Origin: Agromyces flavus
GTDB taxonomy: Bacteria; Actinomycetota; Actinomycetes; Actinomycetales; Microbacteriaceae
Direction: 5' to 3'
NCBI RefSeq assembly: GCF_900104685.1
Contig: NZ_LT629755.1
Location: 2,976,001 to 3,040,000 of the forward strand
DNA length: 64,000 nucleotides
Below the pieces are notes generated by a model. It did not search any database, was not told the origin of the DNA, and was given only the letters and a program-made list of their open reading frames with translations. The position numbers were made by a program, and so were the translations under genes. Below, one piece after another: positions 45,477-57,551 of the stretch. Position 1 is the first letter of the stretch, and every line of letters begins with the position of its first letter.

Positions 45477-45716
45477 ATGGCACGCACGAGATCACCGAAG
45501 CCCGCACGCGCGGAGCAGCCGAGCGGCGAGGACGCGCCGAACCCGGTCTGGTTCAAGCCCGTCATGTTCGGCTTCATGCTGCTGGGGCTTCTCTGGATCA
45601 TCCTGTTCTACGTCAGCCAGGGCGCACTGCCCGTGGCGGCGCTCGGTTCCTGGAACATCCTGATCGGCTTCGGCATCGCCTTCGTGGGCTTCCTCATGAC
45701 TACACGCTGGCGCTGA
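45477..45716 (+). CDS. crgA: Cell division protein CrgA
   Basis: 79 residues, two membrane helices (VMFGFMLLGLLWIILFYV and WNILIGFGIAFVGFLMTT) after a short basic region, the CrgA pattern NPVWFKPVMFG. CrgA holds back Z-ring assembly or recruits PBPs in actinobacteria. A TAGAAT hexamer at 45464-45469 is a likely -10. Followed by a strong terminator. Confidence 0.9.
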   Translation: MARTRSPKPARAEQPSGEDAPNPVWFKPVMFGFMLLGLLWIILFYVSQGALPVAALGSWNILIGFGIAFVGFLMTTRWR

Positions 45717-45728
45717 GCCGGCGGTGAC

Positions 45729-45762
45729 AGAAGGGGCGGATGCTGCGGCATCCGCCCCTTCT
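45729..45762 (+). terminator. Strong terminator after crgA
   Basis: A 15-bp perfect stem with a 4-nt loop (45729-45743 and 45748-45762), followed by TCATTT. The stem includes GGCGGATGC, the same word as in the stem at 6603. Only 13 bp after the crgA stop. Confidence 0.9.
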
Positions 45763-45779
45763 TCATTTGCTGCACAACG

Positions 45780-45910
45780 TTATCCACATCATCCACAGGG
45801 TTGTCCACACCATCCACACCCTGTGGATTCAGAGAAACCCCGGAATTCCGCACGTCGTGCGAAATGACACCGGTGTAACTCTCCCCAACTGTGGACAGCG
45901 TTGTGGATAA
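45780..45910. promoter_or_regulatory. Cluster of seven DnaA-box-like sites outside oriC
   Basis: Forward: TTATCCACA at 45780, TCATCCACA at 45789, TTGTCCACA at 45801, CCATCCACA at 45810. Reverse: TGTGGATTC at 45822, TGTGGACAG at 45890, TGTGGATAA at 45902. The first and last are exact TTATCCACA in opposite orientation; the first two and next two abut. Both flanking genes converge here, so it is not a promoter region. A DnaA-titration or auxiliary-origin element is the best reading. Confidence 0.75.
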
Positions 45911-45929
45911 CCGGCGTGTAACCGGTCGA

Positions 45930-46787
45930 TCAGGCGAACGGTAGGAAGAAGTATCGAAGGCTCAGCACGAGCAGCACGAGCGTGAGACCGACGAGCAGGC
46001 CGACCTGAAGGCCTCGCTGCTCGCGCTTGCGGGTCTCGACGAAGATGAGTCCGACGAGCGCGCCGCCGACCAGTCCGCCGAGGTGCGCCTGCCATGCGAT
46101 GTTGAGGCCTGGAATGAATCCGATGACCAGGTTGATGCCGACCAGAATGAGCAACTGGGTGGCACTGCCACCCAGTCGGCGCTGGATGACGAGGAACGCG
46201 CCCATGAGGCCGAAGATCGCACCGGATGCACCGACGACGCTCGTGTTGTGATCGGCCAGCCAGATGACCCCGACCGAACCCGCCAGACCCGAGATCAGGT
46301 ACAGCGCAAGGAACCGGCTCCGACCGAGGACGTTCTCGAGGAGCTGCCCGAAGATCCACAGCGTGTACATGTTGAGCAACACGTGGAAGATCAGCGCGGT
46401 GGAGTGCACGAACACCGATGTGATGAGGCGCCACGGCTGGAATGCGATCTCGCTCATCGCCAGCGGGGTGAAGTAGAGCCAATCGGTGATGCCCAAGCCG
46501 GGAATCAGCTGCAGCAGGTAGACCGCGATCGTGATGCCGATCAGGGAATACGTCACCACCGGCGCACCCCGCCCCGTCGCCGCACGGGCGCGAGTGATGA
46601 TCGCGGGTCTCGTCCGCGGCGCCGAGGCACGCTGCTCGCGCATGCACTCGGGGCAGATCACGCCGACGGGTGCCGGCGTCTGGCATTCGCCGCAGATGGT
46701 GCGACCACAGCGCTGGCACAGCACGAAGCTCTGCCGGTCTGGATGCCGGTAGCAGAAGTTCGAGCGCTCAGGCGCCGGGTCGCTCAC
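45930..46787 (-). CDS. Rhomboid-family intramembrane protease with N-terminal zinc finger
   Basis: 285 residues, GTG start. The first 50 residues carry four CxxC/CxxxC-like pairs (CYRH, CQRCG, CGEC, CPEC) that look like a zinc-binding B-box-type domain. The rhomboid domain has six helices with Ser in VVGASGAIFG and His in AWQAHLGG. Cleaves membrane substrates; substrate unknown. Common in actinobacteria next to the cyclophilin gene. Confidence 0.9.
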   Translation of the reverse strand: MSDPAPERSNFCYRHPDRQSFVLCQRCGRTICGECQTPAPVGVICPECMREQRASAPRTRPAIITRARAATGRGAPVVTYSLIGITIAVYLLQLIPGLGITDWLYFTPLAMSEIAFQPWRLITSVFVHSTALIFHVLLNMYTLWIFGQLLENVLGRSRFLALYLISGLAGSVGVIWLADHNTSVVGASGAIFGLMGAFLVIQRRLGGSATQLLILVGINLVIGFIPGLNIAWQAHLGGLVGGALVGLIFVETRKREQRGLQVGLLVGLTLVLLVLSLRYFFLPFA

Positions 46788-46797
46788 CGCGTGATGC

Positions 46798-47337
46798 TCA
46801 GCGCTGCTCGACGGTGATCTTCTCGATCACGACGTCGTCGAGCGGACGGTCTCGGCCGTCGGTCGGAACGGACGCGAGCTTGTCGACGACCGCCTGGCTC
46901 GCGGCATCCGTCACCTTGCCGAAGATGGTGTGCTTGCCCTGCAGCCACGTGGTCGGGCCGACCGTGATGAAGAACTGCGACCCGTTCGTGCCCCGGCCGC
47001 CCTGGATGCCGGCGTTGGCCATCGCGAGCACGTACGGATCGTTGAAGTCGAGCTCGGGGTGGATCTCGTCGTCGAACTGGTAGCCCGGTCCGCCGATGCC
47101 CTGGCCGAGGGGGTCGCCGCCCTGGATCATGAAGCCCGGGATGATGCGGTGGAAGACGACGCCGTCGTACAGCGGATCGGTGGACTTCTGGCCGGTGCCG
47201 GGGTGCGTCCACTCGATCTCGCCGGTGGCGAGTCCGATGAAGTTCTTGACCGTCTTCGGGGCGTGGTGGCCGTAGAGGTCGACCTTGATGTCGCCGTGGT
47301 TCGTGGAGATCGTCGCGACTGCGGTGGGATTCGGCAT
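46798..47337 (-). CDS. Cytoplasmic cyclophilin-type peptidyl-prolyl isomerase
   Basis: 179 residues, ATG at 47337; an upstream in-frame extension has no conserved features. Cyclophilin core: YDGVVFHRIIPGFMIQGGDP, GTNGSQFFIT, LQGKHTIFGKV. No signal peptide. Accelerates proline isomerisation in folding. The stop lies 10 bp before the rhomboid start and it is probably co-transcribed. Confidence 0.93.
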   Translation of the reverse strand: MPNPTAVATISTNHGDIKVDLYGHHAPKTVKNFIGLATGEIEWTHPGTGQKSTDPLYDGVVFHRIIPGFMIQGGDPLGQGIGGPGYQFDDEIHPELDFNDPYVLAMANAGIQGGRGTNGSQFFITVGPTTWLQGKHTIFGKVTDAASQAVVDKLASVPTDGRDRPLDDVVIEKITVEQR

Positions 47338-47458
47338 AGCGTCGATTCTCTCACGATGGGATTCGGCGCGAGGTATGCAACCCCCTGCACTCCCACCCCA
47401 CTTCCAGCGGGTTCGGTGGCAGGATGGAGGAGTTCGCTGCACAACGATGGAGGTCGAG

Positions 47459-48001
47459 ATGAGCCTGTCACGCAAGCGCCGGAAGGAACTCAAGCGGCTG
47501 CGCAGCAGTGCAGAGGACCTGTGGGGGGACCAGCAGGATGTTCTGGACCACGCGAGCAAGGTCGCACGCGAGGCGCGTCGGCAGCTCGGATTCCTGACGC
47601 AGGAAGAGGTCGTTCCGCGCGTGCGGTCGGGATACGAGAGCTACGTGCGCCCGAACGTCGACCGGGCACGCGGCTTCGCTCGCGGCGCCGGCGATTCGGT
47701 CGAGCGCACGCTCGGCAGCGCCGTCGGATCGCTGCTCTCGATCGGCGACATCGCCAACGACACTCGAGTCCGCCGCGCGCTCCAGCGCGTGTCACCGCGG
47801 AGCGTCGTCGTCGAGAAGAAGGGCCCCGGCGTGGGAACCTACCTCGCCATCGGGGCCGGCATCGTCGCGGCCGCCGGCGTGGCCTACGCCGTCTGGCAGA
47901 CGTTCCGCGCCGACGACGAGCTCTGGGTGGCCGACGACGAGCCGTCGACCGCGGCGTCGTCGTCCGGATCGGCCAACGGCTCGCCGACTCCCGTCATCTG
48001 A
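47459..48001 (+). CDS. Hypothetical membrane-associated protein with basic N-terminus
   Basis: 180 residues from the second ATG (47459), which has GGAGG at good spacing; a first ATG at 47447 would add four residues. The N-terminus is basic (SRKRRKELKRLRSS), a helical middle follows, and a membrane segment sits near 130-150 (GTYLAIGAGIVAAAGVAYAV). Acidic C-terminus. No catalytic motif, so labels such as helicase have no basis. Divergent from the cyclophilin gene. Confidence 0.65.
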   Translation: MSLSRKRRKELKRLRSSAEDLWGDQQDVLDHASKVAREARRQLGFLTQEEVVPRVRSGYESYVRPNVDRARGFARGAGDSVERTLGSAVGSLLSIGDIANDTRVRRALQRVSPRSVVVEKKGPGVGTYLAIGAGIVAAAGVAYAVWQTFRADDELWVADDEPSTAASSSGSANGSPTPVI

Positions 48002-48045
48002 CCCACGGTCCTCGAAGGCCCTCGACCGCATCGCGGACCGGGGGC

Positions 48046-48071
48046 CTTCGCCGTCCCCGGCGACGGCGAAG
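48046..48071 (+). terminator. Terminator hairpin
   Basis: Ten-bp perfect stem CTTCGCCGTC/GACGGCGAAG with a 6-nt loop. An alternative stem CGAAGGCCC/GGGCCTTCG (48013-48021 and 48042-48050) overlaps its left arm, so the two cannot form at the same time. Located 45 bp after the hypothetical gene stop. Confidence 0.6.
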
Positions 48072-48114
48072 TCAGGGCCCGCACTGAACTTCTCGATGAT
48101 TGCGCATCGAACGC

Positions 48115-48144
48115 TTGCGCCCCGAGAGCTGAACCCGCTATGTT
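48115..48144 (+). promoter_or_regulatory. Sigma-A type promoter candidate
   Basis: TTGCGC at 48115-48120 and TATGTT at 48139-48144, spacer 18 bp. The nearest ORF begins at 48203 with a strong ribosome site (GAGAGGAGG). This would give a 5' leader of about 50 nt for that small ORF. Confidence 0.55.
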
Positions 48145-48202
48145 CATTTCTCGGCGCGCCGATCCGGCGCAGTCCAGAGCGATGAGAGGAGGCGAGACCC
48201 CG

Positions 48203-48277
48203 ATGATGATGCCGCACACCCGTGATTCCATCCGTACGGAGGTCGCCTTCCTCGGCGCCCCCTTCGGCACCTGCTGA
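48203..48277 (+). CDS. 24-codon ORF with strong ribosome site (leader peptide candidate)
   Basis: Three Met codons in a row (48203, 48206, 48209) follow GAGAGGAGGCGAG, then a short peptide ending in FLGAPFGTC and TGA at 48275. It sits behind a good promoter and is the only gene-like feature in the 560 bp between the hypothetical gene (48001) and 48561. The ribosome site suggests real translation. It could be a leader peptide, a small bioactive peptide, or chance; I do not recognise it. Confidence 0.45.
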   Translation: MMMPHTRDSIRTEVAFLGAPFGTC

Positions 48278-48560
48278 CGTCGCGCGCTCCGCTGCGCTGA
48301 CCACAGGCTCCGTTCCCGCCTGACGACGCCTGCTCGCCTGTCGAGCCGGCATTCGTCCCTCCGGCACCGCTCGACGCCGGCGCGTCCAAGACGCAGCCTC
48401 GCACCGAGCTCGCCACCCTCTGCAGCAGCCGACGCCACGCGTCGTCGCCATCGCGATGACGGATGCCGCGCCGACGTGCTGGGAGCATGCAACGTCACCT
48501 CCGGCGCACGCGTTCGCGCGCGCCATCCGCTCGCACCACCCATCCAACGAAGGAACCACC
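48278..48560. other. Spacer without recognisable gene
   Basis: 283 bp between the small ORF and the 81-residue protein. Long frames on both strands in it are GC-driven and have no conserved motif or ribosome site. No tRNA or obvious riboswitch was found. Confidence 0.5.
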
Positions 48561-48806
48561 GTGAACACCACACTCACCGCCACCCGTTCGACCTCGCAAC
48601 AGGCCGCAGCGATGCGCGCCGAGGCCGGCCGCCTCGGAGAGCGCCTCGCTCGCCGCGCCGGCCTGGCGTTGCTCGCCTGGAGCCTGTCGGCCGAGGCTCG
48701 CCGCACCAGCGACGACCGCGCCGGCCGCGCCGAGCTCCAGCGCGACGCCGAACGCCTGCGCGAGCAGAACTTCACCACCCTCGCCCTGCGCGCCACGACC
48801 CTCTGA
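48561..48806 (+). CDS. Small helical hypothetical protein
   Basis: 81 residues, GTG start with GAAGGA upstream. Basic/acidic heptad-like content (MRAEAGRLGERLARRAGLALLAW, RAELQRDAERLREQN) suggests a helical hairpin. No homologue recognised. Followed by a perfect terminator. Confidence 0.6.
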   Translation: MNTTLTATRSTSQQAAAMRAEAGRLGERLARRAGLALLAWSLSAEARRTSDDRAGRAELQRDAERLREQNFTTLALRATTL

Positions 48807-48835
48807 TCGTCATGTGCGCCGCAGGTGAGCCGATC

Positions 48836-48872
48836 GGAACGGCCCCGTCCAGTACTCGGACGGGGCCGTTCC
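48836..48872. terminator. Bidirectional terminator
   Basis: A perfect 15-bp stem (48836-48850 and 48858-48872) with a 7-nt loop between the convergent small-protein gene and Nudix gene; serves both strands. Confidence 0.9.
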
Positions 48873-48909
48873 CATTCGCTCGGCCGCGATCGCGTGAAGA
48901 CGGCGCGGA

Positions 48910-49353
48910 TCAGTTCTTCGGCGGCACTCCGTCGGCCGGCTCTCGTTCGTTCATCCGCAGGGCGATGTCGAGCAGGCTCACGCGCGTGAGAGCGCCGACC
49001 TCGTCGAGCGGGAACCAGCGCGCCTCATCGCTCGACCCGCCGACCTCGTTGCGCAGTTCGCCGCCGACCACGCGCGCGCGGTAGACCACGCGCATCGCGT
49101 AGAGCGGCGCAGTGCCGTGGTGCCGCTTCGAAGCCGGCACCACCATCGTGTCGATGCCGAGCAGTCGTTCGATCTCGGCGTGGTACCCGGTCTCCTCGCG
49201 GATCTCCCGGCGTGCCGCGTCGAGCGGATGCTCTGGCAGCTCGATTCCGCCGCCGGGCAGGGTCCACGCCGACCGTCCGTGCTCGTTCCAGTGGGACAGC
49301 AGGATCGCGCCATCGCGGATGATGACTCCGTACGCGGCGATGCGGATGTCCAT
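48910..49353 (-). CDS. Nudix hydrolase
   Basis: 147 residues with a complete Nudix box: GGGIELPEHPLDAARREIRE with ETGY following. The opening RIAAYGVIIRDGAILLSHWN and WTLPGGG are typical. Hydrolyses nucleoside diphosphates linked to X; substrate unknown. Single gene, convergent with the small protein. Confidence 0.92.
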   Translation of the reverse strand: MDIRIAAYGVIIRDGAILLSHWNEHGRSAWTLPGGGIELPEHPLDAARREIREETGYHAEIERLLGIDTMVVPASKRHHGTAPLYAMRVVYRARVVGGELRNEVGGSSDEARWFPLDEVGALTRVSLLDIALRMNEREPADGVPPKN

Positions 49354-49375
49354 CCCGCAACTGTACCCGCGGCGT

Positions 49376-50323
49376 TCAACCGCCCCAGAACACGAATCCG
49401 CCGTGCGGGAGCACGGGCTCCACGTTGAATCCGATCCAGCTTCCGTCGGGATCGATCAGGGTGCCCCACTGACCCTGATCGTGCCGGCCTGAGACGAACT
49501 CGCCATCCGGTCCGCCGAGGCCTTCGAAGCCGCGTGACTGCTCCCATACCGCGATCGACTGCGAGCGGGTGAGGATCCAGCATTCCACGGCCCCGTCCAG
49601 GTTCGGCGCCATGCCGATGCCGTACGGATCAGCGGCGAAGGTGGTGATCGTTCCGGCGAGGATGCGTCGGACCGCCGTCGGCAACCGGTCCTGGAGCGCC
49701 GGAAGCGTGCCGGCCTGAGTCGCCGCGGCATCCGGGCAGACTGCGCTCAGATCCGACGAGTATTCACGGGCGACGCTGTTCGCCCATGCGGAGGTCGGAA
49801 TCGTCCACGGGGCGACGACGAACGAGTCCGCCGGCACCTCGCCGGATCGGACCGCCTCGATACCGGCGGTGGAGAGCTGCATCTCCGTGATGCCCGACGC
49901 GGTGTCGGGGTGGATGAGCACGCGGCCGTCGGCGTAGACGAACACCCATCCTGCGTGGATTCGGCTCCATGCCGCGACCACATCCGCGTCCCGGCCGGCC
50001 GCTGGCGCAGGGACCCCGCCGTCGTCATTCAGAAGGCCCGATTCGGCGGTCGGCCCTGCCATCGCCATGAAGGTGCCGGCCGCGAGGAGCAAGGCGGTGC
50101 CGCACGCCCAGACGAGGTACCCGATGCGTCTGCGCTTCGCATGACGTTGCGCCTCGTGGATGACGCCATCGTCGATGCGTACCGGCGGTGGGTCATCGAT
50201 CGTCGGACGGGGCGTACCCGTTTCCACCGTTCGGGGAACCGGATCCGTTTCGTCGGGATACGTCGCATCGCCAAGTCGATCGTGCGATCGCCCTGGCGAT
50301 CGGAGCGTGGAAATGGTGGTCAT
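49376..50323 (-). CDS. Membrane-anchored hypothetical protein
   Basis: 315 residues from ATG 50323; a TTG at 50335 is an alternative. A polar Pro-rich N-terminus (about 70 residues) precedes a single hydrophobic helix (IGYLVWACGTALLLAAGTFMAMAG), then an external domain of about 215 residues with Trp-rich strands (HAGWVFVYADGRV). No family recognised. Divergent from the GntR gene, so probably controlled by it. Confidence 0.6.
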   Translation of the reverse strand: MTTISTLRSPGRSHDRLGDATYPDETDPVPRTVETGTPRPTIDDPPPVRIDDGVIHEAQRHAKRRRIGYLVWACGTALLLAAGTFMAMAGPTAESGLLNDDGGVPAPAAGRDADVVAAWSRIHAGWVFVYADGRVLIHPDTASGITEMQLSTAGIEAVRSGEVPADSFVVAPWTIPTSAWANSVAREYSSDLSAVCPDAAATQAGTLPALQDRLPTAVRRILAGTITTFAADPYGIGMAPNLDGAVECWILTRSQSIAVWEQSRGFEGLGGPDGEFVSGRHDQGQWGTLIDPDGSWIGFNVEPVLPHGGFVFWGG

Positions 50324-50324
50324 C

Positions 50325-50354
50325 TTGCACTCCAACCGATGAAACTATTATCAT
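50325..50354 (+). promoter_or_regulatory. Promoter for leaderless GntR gene
   Basis: TTGCAC (50325-50330), 18-bp spacer and TATCAT (50349-50354); the ATG at 50362 lies 7 bp beyond the -10, so the transcript would be leaderless. The -10 sits in ACTATTATCATTAGT, whose outer ACTA/TAGT are inverted repeats, a possible autoregulatory operator. Confidence 0.6.
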
Positions 50355-50361
50355 TAGTACC

Positions 50362-50709
50362 ATGATCGATGTCAAGTTGGATCCCGGCGACCGAGCCGAC
50401 CTGTACGAACAGGTCGCCGCAGAGATCCGGCGGTCGATCGCCGAGGGTGAGGCGCGGTCGGGCGAACGACTGCCGCCCGCGAAAGACTTGGCTGCCGTGC
50501 TCGGCGTCAATCCCAACACGGTGCTGCGAGCGCTGCGGTTGCTGCGCGACGAGGGGCTCCTCGAGTTCCGCCGCGGCCGTGGAGTGTCGGTCGTCGGCGC
50601 CCCCGAACGCGGCGCCGTGCTGCAGCGCACGCGCGAGCTCGTCGAGTTCGCACGGCGACACGGCTACGACCGACGGGAGCTCATCGAGATCATCGCGGGC
50701 CTGGACTGA
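50362..50709 (+). CDS. GntR-family transcription regulator (YtrA-like)
   Basis: 115 residues. HTH: LYEQVAAEIRRSIAEGEARSGERLPPAKDLAAVLGVNPNTVLRALRLLRDEGLLEFRRGRG, the GntR pattern, followed by a short dimerisation tail (about 35 residues) as in the YtrA subgroup. No ribosome site precedes the ATG, in line with a leaderless mRNA. Probably regulates the divergent membrane protein. Confidence 0.88.
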   Translation: MIDVKLDPGDRADLYEQVAAEIRRSIAEGEARSGERLPPAKDLAAVLGVNPNTVLRALRLLRDEGLLEFRRGRGVSVVGAPERGAVLQRTRELVEFARRHGYDRRELIEIIAGLD

Positions 50710-50721
50710 CCGGACGACGGC

Positions 50722-51531
50722 TCAGGCCCGGCGCAGCTCGAGCAGCACCGTCTGGCCGTCGGAGCTTCGGCGTGCCCGCGGCGTCCAACCGGATCGACGC
50801 GCGAGCACGGCCGCGGCCCGGTACTGACGGCGGTTCAGCTCGATGAGCACCACGCCCTCGGGTGCGAGCCATCCGCCCAGCTCGTCAATCAGCGTGCCGA
50901 CGTTCCGAAGACCATCGGGACCGGCGAAGAGGGCAGCCTCGGGCTCGTGCTCGAGGGCCTCGTGCGGCACGAGCCGGCGTTCGGTGCTCGGGATGTACGG
51001 CGGGACGGCGGCGACGAGCGTGACTCGACCCCGGAGTGAGGAGGGAATTCCAGCGAGTCCATCGCTGAGGTGAACACCCGCGCCGGCCGGCAGGTTCCGA
51101 CGCGCGTGCTCGAGCGCCGCAGGGTCGATGTCCGCGACGTGGATCTCGGCATCCGGGACGGATTCGGCGACGGCTGCCGCGAGCGGTGCGACGCCGCAGA
51201 ACGGCTCCAGGACGACCGGCCGTTGCTGCTCGCGTGCCGCACGCACGGCGGCACGCGCCAGGCGCAGCGTCCGCTGGCGTGGAATGAACACGCCGGGCCC
51301 GACCGACAGCCGCAGCGACCCGAAGTGCACCCAGCCGACGAGGTGCTCGAGCGGCTCGCCGGTCGCACGCCGCTCGACGAGGTGCTCGAGGCGAGCAGGG
51401 TCGTCGGATGCGGCTTCGAGCAGGATCGCCGCCTCCTCCTCGGCGAAGACGCACCCGGCCGCGCGAAGTCGCGCCGCGAGCGCGGCGATGGAGGCGGTCG
51501 CGTCCGGCGCGTCGGAAGACCGGGTGCTCAC
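50722..51531 (-). CDS. HemK-like protein N5-glutamine methyltransferase family
   Basis: 269 residues, GTG start. SAM motif LEPFCGVAPLAAAVAE, acidic VADIDPAAL, and the catalytic loop reads VPPYIPS where HemK/PrmC has NPPY: the Asn is Val, so the glutamine methylation may be impaired or the substrate different. Four bp after the TPR gene stop on the same strand. Confidence 0.8.
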   Translation of the reverse strand: MSTRSSDAPDATASIAALAARLRAAGCVFAEEEAAILLEAASDDPARLEHLVERRATGEPLEHLVGWVHFGSLRLSVGPGVFIPRQRTLRLARAAVRAAREQQRPVVLEPFCGVAPLAAAVAESVPDAEIHVADIDPAALEHARRNLPAGAGVHLSDGLAGIPSSLRGRVTLVAAVPPYIPSTERRLVPHEALEHEPEAALFAGPDGLRNVGTLIDELGGWLAPEGVVLIELNRRQYRAAAVLARRSGWTPRARRSSDGQTVLLELRRA

Positions 51532-51535
51532 CGGG

Positions 51536-52054
51536 TCACGCCTCGGGTCGTCCGGTGGCGAGCCAGTCGGCCAGGCCGCGGAGCCCCTCGGCCCAGCGGC
51601 CGAGATCGGTCACCTCGGCGTGATCGGTCACCACGCTGAGCAACTCTCCGACCGCCGCGTCCGCAGCCCCCGCCTCGAGGCTGGTGAGTGCCGAGAACAC
51701 CCGCACCGCATCCGACTGCGGGAATGTGCGTCGCGCCCGCTCGAGCACGTCGCGGGAGGCATCGAGCTCGCCGAGCCATCGCAGCGTGCTCGCGTACTGG
51801 CACAGGCACCGGCGGAGCGCATCGCCCTCGATTCCCAGGTCGAGGGCGCGTTCGTACAGCGTGCGCGCCGTCGATTCCTCGCCCGCGGTGTCATAGGCTC
51901 CCGCGAGCTCGTACGTCAGCACGGCATGGTCGGGATGCCGCTCCAGGAGTTCCGCGAAGTACGCGATCGTCGGCCCCATGTCGGAGCGGTCGCGTCGCTC
52001 GTAGCCGATCCGGATCGCGTCCTCGAGTTCGGGCGTCAGAGGTCGAGTCGGCAT
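51536..52054 (-). CDS. Tetratricopeptide-repeat protein
   Basis: 172 residues from the ATG 52054; longer frames run into tRNA-Ala and are not real. Three TPR-like pairs (TYELAGAYDTAGEESTARTLYERAL, QYASTLRWLGELDASRDVLERA). Cytoplasmic scaffold; partner unknown. Downstream of the tRNA genes, upstream of the methyltransferase. Confidence 0.8.
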   Translation of the reverse strand: MPTRPLTPELEDAIRIGYERRDRSDMGPTIAYFAELLERHPDHAVLTYELAGAYDTAGEESTARTLYERALDLGIEGDALRRCLCQYASTLRWLGELDASRDVLERARRTFPQSDAVRVFSALTSLEAGAADAAVGELLSVVTDHAEVTDLGRWAEGLRGLADWLATGRPEA

Positions 52055-52146
52055 GACGACGACGCTACCAATCCGCGCCGGGTGCAACGCCTCTCGGAGA
52101 CGACTTCGGCCCGCAGGTGAGGAACCGGCGGGCCGAACGTGGAACG

Positions 52147-52219
52147 TGGAGCCTAGGAGATTCGAACTCCTGACATCCTGCTTGCAAAGCAGGCGCTCTA
52201 CCAACTGAGCTAAGGCCCC
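52147..52219 (-). tRNA. tRNA-Ala (TGC)
   Basis: 73 nt; acceptor GGGGCCT pairs with AGGCTCC (one G-T), discriminator A, CCA not encoded. D arm AGCTCAGTTGGTAGAGC, anticodon loop TTTGCAA with TGC, T arm with GTTCGAA. Confidence 0.95.
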
Positions 52220-52265
52220 CGGGGGCGGAGGCCGTGGCACCCGCCGGATGTGGAGTTGTGCGGAG

Positions 52266-52339
52266 TGGGGATACGAGGACTTGAACCTCGGACCTCTTCG
52301 TTATCAGCGAAGCGCTCTAACCGCCTGAGCTATATCCCC
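52266..52339 (-). tRNA. tRNA-Ile (GAT)
   Basis: 74 nt; acceptor GGGGATA pairs with TATCCCC, D arm AGCTCAGGCGGTTAGAGC, anticodon loop CTGATAA with GAT, T arm with GTTCAAG. CCA not encoded. Upstream of tRNA-Ala on the same strand, the usual order after gyrA in actinobacteria. Confidence 0.95.
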
Positions 52340-52409
52340 GAATTTCGGCCGAAGGACAGATTACCCGACGTCGCGGGGATCCTGAAATCGAGCCGAAGCA
52401 CCGCTCGGA

Positions 52410-52814
52410 TCAGCTGTTGGTGAAGCCCACCAGGATGCCGCCGGTGATCTTCACGCTGAGGTTGTAGAGCACCGCGACGACCGCTCCGAGGGCGGTCGTG
52501 ACCACGAGGTTGAGCAGCGACACCACGATCGCGAAGCCCATCACGTTGCCGATCGAGAGGATCGAGCGAAGGTCGGTTCCGGCGCCCGCGACATCCTGCA
52601 CCAGGCTGTTGAGGTTCTCGAACAGGCCGGTCGACTGCACGATCGTGAAGATCAGGAACGACGCCACGATGTTCACGACCGAGAGGCACACGGCCACGAG
52701 GAACGAGAGCTTCACCGCCGACCAGAAGTCGATGTACACCAGGCGCAGGCGCACCTGCTTGGCCGGGGGCTTTCGGTTGGACTTACCGGCGAGCTTCTCG
52801 GCAACGCTGCTCAT
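52410..52814 (-). CDS. DUF3566 membrane protein downstream of gyrA
   Basis: 134 residues from the ATG 52814, which has GAGGAG eight bases upstream; GTG at 52823 would overlap the gyrA stop by 3 bp. Two membrane helices (LSFLVAVCLSVVNIVASFLIF and IVVSLLNLVVTTALGAVVAVLYNL). DUF3566 regularly follows gyrA in actinobacteria. Confidence 0.88.
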   Translation of the reverse strand: MSSVAEKLAGKSNRKPPAKQVRLRLVYIDFWSAVKLSFLVAVCLSVVNIVASFLIFTIVQSTGLFENLNSLVQDVAGAGTDLRSILSIGNVMGFAIVVSLLNLVVTTALGAVVAVLYNLSVKITGGILVGFTNS

Positions 52815-52819
52815 GACGG

Positions 52820-57551
<4,732 letters not shown>

